Part shown: positions 7,083 through 13,300 of the stretch, in pieces
Layout of the letters: every line of letters starts with the position of its first letter
Position numbering within the stretch: the stretch's first letter is position 1
Assembly (NCBI GenBank): GCA_020435025.1
Contig: JAGRAG010000064.1
Location: forward strand, 1 to 13,916
Direction of reading: 5' to 3'
Source: Bdellovibrionales bacterium
GTDB lineage: Bacteria; Bdellovibrionota; Bdellovibrionia; Bdellovibrionales; UBA1609
Length of the DNA stretch: 13,916 bases
The notes under the pieces: model-generated
The model's database searches: none
Told to the model about the DNA's origin: nothing
What the model saw: the letters and a program-made list of their open reading frames with translations, nothing else
Position numbers and translations under genes: made by a program

Positions 7083-7108
7083 ATATTCTCTAATTTTTTT
7101 ATAGTCAA
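7080..7108 (-). promoter_or_regulatory. Sigma-70-type promoter of the HTH-TerB/NfeD/SPFH operon (leaderless)
   Basis: On the minus strand TTGACT (7108-7103) and a perfect TATAAT (7085-7080) are separated by exactly 17 nt. Six bases (ACAAAT) then lead to the ATG at 7073, so the expected start point, about 7 nt below the -10, is the A of the start codon. No Shine-Dalgarno sequence precedes the ATG, consistent with a leaderless transcript. Confidence 0.75.
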
Positions 7109-7110
7109 TA

Positions 7111-7126
7111 TATACATATATGTATA
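7111..7126. promoter_or_regulatory. Operator-like perfect palindrome O1 upstream of the -35 box
   Basis: TATACATATATGTATA is a perfect 16-nt palindrome ending 3 nt before the -35 hexamer of the operon promoter. Its near copy (O2) lies 44 nt away centre to centre, about four helical turns, so both sites face the same side of the helix. This is the arrangement expected for cooperative dimer binding by an XRE-type repressor. Confidence 0.65.
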
Positions 7127-7529
7127 CTTAAGCCAGTCATTTCAACAAGTTATAACCAACACACGAGAAATTGTCACTTCCCACACTTTAAATGGTCTCT
7201 TCAAAGCAACCGCCACATCTCAAAAAAAAAAGAGCCCTTTTTCTTTCAAGTTAAGACTCCTCCCGATGATTCACCCAGAGCCCTCATCTCTAATCTCGAC
7301 AGGCTCTTCAGACTTATTATCACTCCAGAATCACCTCAAAGCTCCGTCGATCGATTCGCGGAATTTATCGACAAAGAAAACACAAATTGTCACTCACTGA
7401 GCGCTGCCAAACCCTATTCAAAATAGCGAGCCTATAGACCCTATTTTACAATTACAACTCTCAGTTATTACGATGGAATCTTCTCATTTTATCTGACTTA
7501 GTGGCACAGCCCTTGCTTAAAGCATTTAA
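7127..7529. other. Intergenic region between divergent operons
   Basis: The two operons are divergent, with their start codons 456 nt apart (7074-7529). Besides the minus-strand promoter with its operators and the sigma-54 promoter at 7502-7517, the stretch shows no convincing gene. Items seen: an A-tract at 7221-7230; two copies of AAATTGTCACT (7168-7178 and 7384-7394); and a 6-bp dyad GTCGAT / ATCGAC (7346-7351 / 7367-7372) about 170 nt upstream of the sigma-54 start point, a distance at which activator sites for sigma-54 promoters are commonly found. Assigning any of these to an activator is speculative. Confidence 0.5.
7502..7517 (+). promoter_or_regulatory. Sigma-54 (RpoN) -24/-12 promoter of the 863-aa/MscS unit
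   Basis: TGGCAC (7502-7507), five bases, then TTGC (7513-7516) followed by T: all ten core bases of the sigma-54 consensus match, and the GG and GC elements are separated by the required 10 nt. With C7516 at -12 the start point falls near A7528, two bases before the ATG at 7530. A 12-nt perfect palindrome, GCATTTAAATGC (7522-7533), covers the predicted start point and start codon. Such promoters need an AAA+ activator; none is encoded in this window. Confidence 0.75.
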
Positions 7530-10121
7530 ATGCAGATCCAAAGACATAGACTCTTTATTCTAACTCTACTAATGGGATCACTCATTCTGAGCTTCCTTTC
7601 GACAGCAAATGAGTGCGTACCCGCAGTAGGAGCAAAAAAGGAAAGCAAGAGGGAGTCCGATCCCGGTCTGTCTGGCTTTCGCATTCTAGTCAGAAGTGAC
7701 TTTGACGCCGTACTCACTCCCCTGGCACAAACAGCTCTGCAAAACTTTTTAGGGGTCAAGTCTTATAAAGAACACTCTTCAGGTCCAATGAAACTTCTTG
7801 AGTGGCTTTTAGAAATGAAGGTTTTAAGCGCTGGCTCTAAAGAACATCTGCAGTACCTACTCTTAACACACAATAAAGTTCTAGCGGAATGGCCTATGAT
7901 TCCAGGTCTTATGAAGGCCATTCCAAAATCTCATTCCTTTACTGGGCGCCTTTCTCAATCCGTTCATTCCCTCTTACTAGGATCTGACCTTTTACTAAGA
8001 GAGACCGAAAAGGAACAAATTGTCATCCCAAGAGCCGTCCTTCCCCAATTAGAGGCAGCGATCCGCGGTATCGTCGGTTCGCAACGGGCTCTTAATGGAT
8101 CGATTGCAGACTTTAAGCCCGTAGAGAAACCGATCGATCAACTCTTTCAGTTGACGGCACAGATACTGCTGAATTTTGTAGAAGGCAATCGTGGCCGAGA
8201 ACTGAATGATGTGACAGTGAACGTTAATCTGATCAACGCCGTCTTTATTCTTTTAGAAAGCTTTCGTATTCATCGAGATGAACACGTTATTGGCGAGTCC
8301 CAATATCGCATTCTCGTTGATTCTGTTTTAGGAAAGACTCAACCCTCGCAAGATGGAATTCTCTCTCTAAAAACTATAGCCGCACATCGTCTCCAAACAG
8401 GAATACAAAAAGCCTTTCCTAGAGTTTCCCAAATTAAAAAACCACCACAAAGTGTCGTACAAAACCTGCTTCCACATATCACCGAAGAGATAGAAAACCG
8501 CTACCTGCAAATCCCCTATTATAGTAAAATTAAATCAAGCCTAGTGGCATTGGCTGTCTGGTTGGAAAAGCGAATCGATACAGTTCGAAGAAGCCAAAGA
8601 GCTTATCCTCTGAAAGAATTTCCTAAAGATCATACTCTTGTACCAAGAACAGCAAAAGTGGACTTTCAGGATCGCGACATCTTAAATCTTGAAGGCAAAG
8701 CTCGGCTTTTTGTTCAAAAGTACTTACAAAATGGAAATCCTTATTCTAATCGCTTCGTCAGTGACTATTCAGAAGCCTACTATGAAGCTTTAAATATTAA
8801 GAATACGGTTTCGATTCCTGGAAAAAAAGACATGCGACAAGGCTTTTATGGAAAAATGAGTAAGGAGACCTACCTTATATACTTAAAAGTGGCCAACCTC
8901 CTCACTCTTCTCCAAGGAACAGAGGAAGCCTATCTAAGATTCGTGGCCGCCCAGCCACAAAATAACAAAATGAGTCGTGCTTCCTTCTATAAACTCAGTC
9001 AGCTCATTCAAAAAACAGCCCGTGAATTAGGAGAAAAATCTGGAGAATCTACAACTGAAGCGCAACTGATTAAAGGTGCGGACATTCTTGTTACTTTACT
9101 TACCATGGATGTGATCGGTCGAGGCAGTAATGAATATTTGGATCAAATCTCCCAACTTTATGGTTTAGATATGAAGCTTTCTGGTGTCGATTTTGACCGA
9201 CGTTACGTTCGCATCATGGAACACTTTCCCATTGCCATTGTATCTTACTACCGTCAAAACGCCAGTATTCGAGAGATTCTTGCCCATAATGCCCATGTCA
9301 GCTATCAAGCCAACCTCGGAACCCTAGCTCTACTCGAAGCCGGTTATGGAACCTATGCTTCTCTAGCAAAACTTACGGAAGGAAGATCCCAAAAGGAGGG
9401 GCAGCTTGCCATTAATGTCTACTTTATCCGTGCTCTAATGAATATTTCTGGCGTGACTGTCGCCCCTGAGGTATCCACTGGAGCCTTCTTGCTCATGGAA
9501 AGCAAATGGCAGACGTTTTCTGGACTTCACGATACGATGAACCTCCTTAATGGAGATATGCCGGCTAAAGAAGCCTACAACCGACAAGTTCAAACTGTGG
9601 CTCAACAAAAAAATTGGCCTTTCCCTGAAACTTCATTAGACAGAACCGTTACCAGACTGGCCACCATCTTAGACCTTTCGTCACAGACTGACTACAAGAT
9701 GGTTCGTGACATTATAAGCAAAAGCCTTTCTACAGAGGAACAAACCGCTCTGTCTGACTTCATGAGTCTTCCCATCACCGTTTGGCGAGCCATGTACTTG
9801 AGAAACAGCATCTTGGAGGTCTACGCTGAAAGCTCCGGAAAGCCGATCAAAGATTTGACAGACTCCGACAAGTCTGTGGTCACGAAAATTTGGCTGAAAC
9901 TTTTCGCAAAATCTCTGGACTCTATTCTTGAAAGCGAACACCTCCAAAGAATGTTGCAATCGGGTGAAGTGAGCGATATAAGATTTGATTTAGGAAGTTT
10001 GCAAAACTGGGTTGTCAGTCAAGGATCGTTCAGCGAAGTGGAACAGAATTCTCAAAGAATTTTTTTGGTACCGGTTCCTAAATTTAAGGAACGATCTTTT
10101 GAAGTGAAAGTCCCTAATTAA
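7530..10121 (+). CDS. Large exported protein of unknown family (863 aa)
   Basis: I do not recognise this protein. An N-terminal signal peptide is clear: basic MQIQRHR, a hydrophobic core (about 8-24, FILTLLMGSLILSFL) and a cleavage context near STA-NE. The only early Cys (in TANEC) is preceded by Glu, so a lipobox is absent. The rest is mainly alpha-helical and soluble, with many amphipathic Leu/Ile-rich helices, and no membrane segment or recognised catalytic motif. The first ATG is chosen because later Met starts lose the basic n-region. There is no ribosome-binding site, and a sigma-54 promoter puts the transcription start about 2 nt before this ATG. The MscS-family gene starts 10 nt after its stop, so the two are co-transcribed. 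A periplasmic role linked to envelope or osmotic stress is a guess from context. Confidence 0.85.
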   Translation: MQIQRHRLFILTLLMGSLILSFLSTANECVPAVGAKKESKRESDPGLSGFRILVRSDFDAVLTPLAQTALQNFLGVKSYKEHSSGPMKLLEWLLEMKVLSAGSKEHLQYLLLTHNKVLAEWPMIPGLMKAIPKSHSFTGRLSQSVHSLLLGSDLLLRETEKEQIVIPRAVLPQLEAAIRGIVGSQRALNGSIADFKPVEKPIDQLFQLTAQILLNFVEGNRGRELNDVTVNVNLINAVFILLESFRIHRDEHVIGESQYRILVDSVLGKTQPSQDGILSLKTIAAHRLQTGIQKAFPRVSQIKKPPQSVVQNLLPHITEEIENRYLQIPYYSKIKSSLVALAVWLEKRIDTVRRSQRAYPLKEFPKDHTLVPRTAKVDFQDRDILNLEGKARLFVQKYLQNGNPYSNRFVSDYSEAYYEALNIKNTVSIPGKKDMRQGFYGKMSKETYLIYLKVANLLTLLQGTEEAYLRFVAAQPQNNKMSRASFYKLSQLIQKTARELGEKSGESTTEAQLIKGADILVTLLTMDVIGRGSNEYLDQISQLYGLDMKLSGVDFDRRYVRIMEHFPIAIVSYYRQNASIREILAHNAHVSYQANLGTLALLEAGYGTYASLAKLTEGRSQKEGQLAINVYFIRALMNISGVTVAPEVSTGAFLLMESKWQTFSGLHDTMNLLNGDMPAKEAYNRQVQTVAQQKNWPFPETSLDRTVTRLATILDLSSQTDYKMVRDIISKSLSTEEQTALSDFMSLPITVWRAMYLRNSILEVYAESSGKPIKDLTDSDKSVVTKIWLKLFAKSLDSILESEHLQRMLQSGEVSDIRFDLGSLQNWVVSQGSFSEVEQNSQRIFLVPVPKFKERSFEVKVPN

Positions 10122-10130
10122 GGATGTCGA

Positions 10131-11009
10131 ATGAATTCCATACTTGAAGGTCTGCAAGATTTTAAATTTGAGATCGATTTTCCAAATTTGACATCTACTT
10201 TAATTCTTCTTTTGATCTTTCTTTTCACTCGATCCATAATTATCCGTGGTTTAAGAAAGTGGAAGTTTCCCTCATACGATATTCGCAGAAAATGGATCGT
10301 AACCGGAAAGAACATCACTACTTTTTTGTTTCTCTTAGGTCTTATTTTTATTTGGGGATCAGAGCTCAAGACCCTGGCATTTTCTTTAGTAGCTATCGCT
10401 GCAGCGGTAGCCTTGAGCTTAAAAGAACTGATCATGTGCTTTACCGGAGGAATTTTTAAAACCAGTACAAAATTATTTGAAGTAGGAGATCGAATCTCTA
10501 TCGATGTTCATCGTGGCGAGGTGATTGACCATACCGTCTTGTCCACATCTCTTTTTGAGATCGGTCCTGGAGAAAAAACCAATCAGTTTACCGGTCGAAC
10601 GATCAAACTCCCTAACAGTATGTTTTTATCTAATACTGTTATAGTTGAACCAGCGGGAAATCACTTTACCCTACACACATTTTCTTTTCCCTTTGATCGC
10701 ACACGGGCCTGGAAAAAAATCTCTCAAATATTATTAGATGAATCTTTCCGGATCTGCTCTCCTTACCTTGCCAAGGCCGACAAATACATTCGCCATTTAA
10801 GTCAAAAAGAAGGGGTTGAATGTCCCTCGACGGAACCAAAAGTGACCTACTCACTGCCTACCTCTGATACCATTGAGTTTTATGTCCGTATTCCTATTCC
10901 ATTTGATCGGAAGGCAAAGATCGAAAAAGACATTATAGAATCTTGCTTAAATCGAATCTATAAATTACCAGAATTTCAAGAAGATCCAGAAGTTCGAGTC
11001 AAAAAATAA
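10131..11009 (+). CDS. MscS-family small-conductance mechanosensitive channel
   Basis: Forms a homo-oligomeric inner-membrane pore that opens under membrane tension to release solutes during hypo-osmotic shock. The 292-residue protein has membrane helices at about 20-38 and 60-78 and the pore-lining TM3 at about 80-115 (FSLVAIAAAVALSLKELIM, then CFTGGIFKTSTKLFEVGDRI). The beta domain follows, with HRGEVIDHTVLSTSLFEI and GRTIKLPNSMFLSNTVI (about 127-171), a classic MscS signature, and then an alpha/beta C-terminal domain. Length matches the minimal MscS class. AAGGA overlaps the stop of the preceding gene (TAAGGA), 7 nt before the ATG, indicating translational coupling with the 863-aa protein and expression from the sigma-54 promoter. 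The C-terminal domain has extra sequence (about 200-245) and ion preference cannot be read from it. Confidence 0.92.
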   Translation: MNSILEGLQDFKFEIDFPNLTSTLILLLIFLFTRSIIIRGLRKWKFPSYDIRRKWIVTGKNITTFLFLLGLIFIWGSELKTLAFSLVAIAAAVALSLKELIMCFTGGIFKTSTKLFEVGDRISIDVHRGEVIDHTVLSTSLFEIGPGEKTNQFTGRTIKLPNSMFLSNTVIVEPAGNHFTLHTFSFPFDRTRAWKKISQILLDESFRICSPYLAKADKYIRHLSQKEGVECPSTEPKVTYSLPTSDTIEFYVRIPIPFDRKAKIEKDIIESCLNRIYKLPEFQEDPEVRVKK

Positions 11010-11038
11010 AAACTTTGCTAAAGAGTTCTATAAACGGC

Positions 11039-11824
11039 TCAATGACTGAGAGCCAGGACAATAGTGGCCCCAAATAAAACCCCCAAGACTCCGTACTTGT
11101 AATTCAATGACGCCGGTAGAAGATGCCCTAAAGAAACATAAATCAACACACCGGAAGCGACTGGCAAGACAATGTTTTGAAAACTCATAAGAGAAACTGC
11201 AGAAAGACCAACTAAGCTTCCAATAAGCATAAATAGACCGACTAAAATAACCCCTTTCAGTGAAGAGGCTTTCGAAAGTCCTCCGGCAATACCCAGCCCT
11301 GCGACTACGGCACCCACAGGTAACGAGTGAAGAATCACCGCAGAACTAATCAACATTCCCGACTTATCACCAATCTGGAACCCGGCTGAGATTTCAAAAC
11401 CGTCAAACAAAGAACAAATCAGAATACAGCCAATGGACGAACAAGTTGTCTGAATTGAAATGGAAGCGTGTCCATGATCATGAGGCTGCCTAAAGTTGTG
11501 TGCCTCACAACTCGTTCCACACTTAGAGGGAAAGATCAAAGGAGCGATGTAGCGATCGCTGACCATAACTAATAAAATACCGAGTAGAACAAATAGCGAC
11601 GCTGACTTAGGCTCCCCCGCAAAAGAGCGAGGAAAGAACTCAACAAAGCAGAGGGACAACAAGATTCCTGAACCGACTGAAACCAAACCCGGGGTCCATC
11701 TGTGCAGGGTGGAGTCTTTTTGCCAAAGAACCATAGCCCCAAGCCCCACTGTCACTAAAGCCACAACGAGGACAAACACAAGAACGTTCCAATGTAAAGC
11801 CTCCGTCACCAATGGGGTCTCCAC
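11039..11824 (-). CDS. ZIP-family divalent metal transporter
   Basis: ZIP proteins move Zn, Fe or related cations into the cytoplasm. The 261-residue protein has about eight membrane helices (12-33, 45-65, 74-93, 125-150, 155-177, 185-208, 212-230, 238-260). A Cys/His-rich loop between helices 3 and 4 (C102, C105, H109, H115, H117, H119) is typical of ZIPs. Helix 4 carries CSLFDGFEISAGF (D141, G142, E144) and helix 5 carries ILHSLPVGAVVAG (H166, P169). Compared with the usual HN-D and HE-P-E patterns several ligand positions are changed (S138, S167, V170), so metal selectivity or activity may differ. The start is GTG with no good ribosome-binding site, so the true start could be slightly downstream. 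Convergent with the MscS gene, 29 nt between stops. Confidence 0.85.
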   Translation of the reverse strand: METPLVTEALHWNVLVFVLVVALVTVGLGAMVLWQKDSTLHRWTPGLVSVGSGILLSLCFVEFFPRSFAGEPKSASLFVLLGILLVMVSDRYIAPLIFPSKCGTSCEAHNFRQPHDHGHASISIQTTCSSIGCILICSLFDGFEISAGFQIGDKSGMLISSAVILHSLPVGAVVAGLGIAGGLSKASSLKGVILVGLFMLIGSLVGLSAVSLMSFQNIVLPVASGVLIYVSLGHLLPASLNYKYGVLGVLFGATIVLALSH

Positions 11825-12206
11825 TCAAATAATAGGCTTAGTAATGGTTCAAGACCCTATCACTGTTTGCGTCATCTGCAAATATCTGAAAACAAAGAAC
11901 TTCAAATAAATACCAAGAATTGTAGAAAATTCTCGCTCACGTCACTATAGCAATAAGAATATTCTTTAGGTTCAGTTTGTCGGGTCCAAACACGGAGCTT
12001 CATTTTTGGAGTCTCAAATGTTTCAGACGTTTAACTCCTCCCGATGGAATTTGATTAAAAAAGACAAGTTTTTTGTTAGAGGTCTTTAACAAATCAAACC
12101 GCGTTAGGACCTTTAATCGGTTTTTCTATAATAATTGATTTTCCCTACCAAAAATATTTTTTAGACCGAGAATACTTACTCCATAGAAAATTTTAAGGAG
12201 CGCTTA
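11825..12206. other. Intergenic region between the ZIP and Hsp20 genes
   Basis: No gene is supported in these 382 nt. A 12-nt palindrome AAGAATATTCTT sits at 11955-11966. An AT-rich nest of inverted repeats lies at 12050-12098: outer arms TTTGATT / AATCAAA, an inner A6/T6 hairpin at 12057-12074, and a TTGTTA / TAACAA hairpin at 12073-12092. Because the nest precedes the predicted Hsp20 promoter, it would not be part of that mRNA. The ZIP promoter (minus strand) must lie here but was not identified. Confidence 0.5.
12104..12132 (+). promoter_or_regulatory. Candidate sigma-70-type promoter of the Hsp20 gene
   Basis: A perfect TATAAT (12127-12132) is preceded at 17 nt by TTAGGA (12104-12109), a weak -35. 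The start point would be near 12139, giving a leader of about 68 nt. No clear sigma-32-type heat-shock promoter or CIRCE element was found upstream of the gene. The strong -10 supports the site; the poor -35 lowers confidence. Confidence 0.45.
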
Positions 12207-12734
12207 ATGAATTTATTAGAAGACACCATTCAAAAAGTAGAAAGACTGTACGAAAACGTCACAGGAAAAGATTTTAACGCTAAAGAAGCGACTCATGAAC
12301 CCATCAGTGCGGAGATCGATCCTTACTTATTATTAGATGTGCGCATGAACCAACTTCTTTCCCTATTAGAGTCGCCTGCTACACAGATGATGTTGCGTCC
12401 AAGCATCCCACCGATGAGTGCCTGGGAGAATGAGAATTTATACCTTCTCCGTTTTGATATACCTGGAGTAGAAAAATCTGATATCGACATCACTGTTCGT
12501 GGAGCTTATCTGATCATCAATGCCCGTCGCAAACCGCTGACACAAGATAGCGGAATGCAGCCTCGGCTCATCGAAGCCACCAGTGGTCAGTACCATCGCG
12601 AAGTCCTATTGCCAAAAGAAAATCTTACTTCTGAGATCTCTTCCAATTTGGTAAATGGCGTTTTAGAAATTTCTATTCCTAAAGTGTCTACGACATCCAA
12701 AGGAACATCTAGCAAAAAAAGCAAAGCACAATAA
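12207..12734 (+). CDS. Small heat-shock protein, Hsp20/alpha-crystallin family
   Basis: An ATP-independent holdase that binds unfolding proteins until DnaK/ClpB-type chaperones act. The alpha-crystallin domain runs from about 72 to 159, with NLYLLRFDIPGVEKSDIDI, LIINARRKP, GQYHREVLLPKENL and the signature NGVLEISIPK (150-159). The N-terminal arm (1-70) is long and helical, usual for oligomer formation. The C-terminal tail (160-175) is Ser/Thr/Lys-rich and contains no I-x-I/V motif, which in most family members docks neighbouring dimers; assembly may therefore be smaller or different. AAGGAG lies 7 nt before the ATG. A low-complexity protein gene follows after 60 nt on the same strand and is probably co-transcribed. 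Confidence 0.93.
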   Translation: MNLLEDTIQKVERLYENVTGKDFNAKEATHEPISAEIDPYLLLDVRMNQLLSLLESPATQMMLRPSIPPMSAWENENLYLLRFDIPGVEKSDIDITVRGAYLIINARRKPLTQDSGMQPRLIEATSGQYHREVLLPKENLTSEISSNLVNGVLEISIPKVSTTSKGTSSKKSKAQ

Positions 12735-12794
12735 TTCCTATTTAATTTCACTCAACTAAACCCATTCAGCAAAGACTGAATCAAAGGAGGAATA

Positions 12795-13217
12795 ATGGAA
12801 ACAACTACAGCACGCATCGACATGCAGAAGCTTCAAATTTTAAGTGACCGCATCGCTTACACACTTGAAGCTCTTAATCAAGTTCGTCTTTCTGCTTACA
12901 ACTATGGAATCCAAAATCAATTTGGACACCAAAACCAATTTGGCTATGCCAATTCATGGGGCGTCCGTCCTGAGCTTCGTATGGACTATCCCATGAATGT
13001 TTATGGCGCTTCTTACAACATGGTGCCTCAGCACTCTCAACTTCCTAGCTACACTGTTGCCCCTTTTGGTTACACTCAAAATCCTCTTTTTACAGGTCAA
13101 GTTCCTGTAATGAACCAAGGTTATGTAGCTCAACCACAATTTTCCGCTACAGCTCCTTTTGTTGGCCAAACTCCTTTTGCCAACACATACGGCCAAGCTC
13201 ACCACGCCGCTTACTAA
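12795..13217 (+). CDS. Small Q/N/Y/G-rich low-complexity (prion-like) protein
   Basis: No known family is recognised. The 140 residues split into a helical N-terminal segment (about 1-35, with heptad-like spacing of Leu/Ile in MQKLQILSDRIAYTLEAL) and a long low-complexity region (about 36-140). The latter is rich in Gln, Asn, Tyr, Phe, Gly and Pro, with near-repeats such as NQFGHQNQFGY, PFGYTQN and PFVGQTPFANTYGQ. I count about 16 Q, 12 Y and 10 G, no Cys and a single Lys. There is no signal peptide. The composition resembles aggregation- or condensate-prone domains. The ribosome-binding site, AAAGGAGG at 5-nt spacing, is the strongest in the window, implying high expression. Its place just behind Hsp20 suggests a stress-related or chaperone-client role; that is inference. 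A strong hairpin follows the stop. Confidence 0.75.
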   Translation: METTTARIDMQKLQILSDRIAYTLEALNQVRLSAYNYGIQNQFGHQNQFGYANSWGVRPELRMDYPMNVYGASYNMVPQHSQLPSYTVAPFGYTQNPLFTGQVPVMNQGYVAQPQFSATAPFVGQTPFANTYGQAHHAAY

Positions 13218-13227
13218 GCACACTCGA

Positions 13228-13251
13228 AGCTCTTCCCTTCTGGGAAGAGCT
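13228..13251 (+). terminator. Hairpin terminator after the Hsp20/low-complexity unit
   Basis: A perfect 10-bp stem, AGCTCTTCCC / GGGAAGAGCT, with a 4-nt TTCT loop starts 10 nt after the stop codon of the low-complexity gene. The sequence after it (CATTTC) has only a short T-rich stretch, so it may stop transcription weakly or protect the mRNA 3' end. It also lies downstream of the convergent SelO gene and could serve that strand. Confidence 0.6.
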
Positions 13252-13300
13252 CATTTCAAAGCACAATCTAAAATAATATGAATATTTTAAAAATGACTTT

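Noticed and set aside
7168..7394. Two copies of AAATTGTCACT as tandem activator sites
   Set aside because: An 11-nt match within this length of sequence is easily chance, the copies are 216 nt apart and not palindromic.
7266..7400. Plus-strand 45-codon frame between the divergent operons
   Set aside because: No ribosome-binding site, Ser/Thr-rich shuffled-looking product, and it lies in a regulatory region; likely chance.
7530..7625. 863-aa protein as a lipoprotein
   Set aside because: The only Cys near the signal peptide is preceded by Asn-Glu, which does not fit a lipobox.
12034..12046. ACTCCTCCCGATG shared with 7256-7268
   Set aside because: A 13-nt match between two places is expected by chance in a window of this size; contexts are unrelated.
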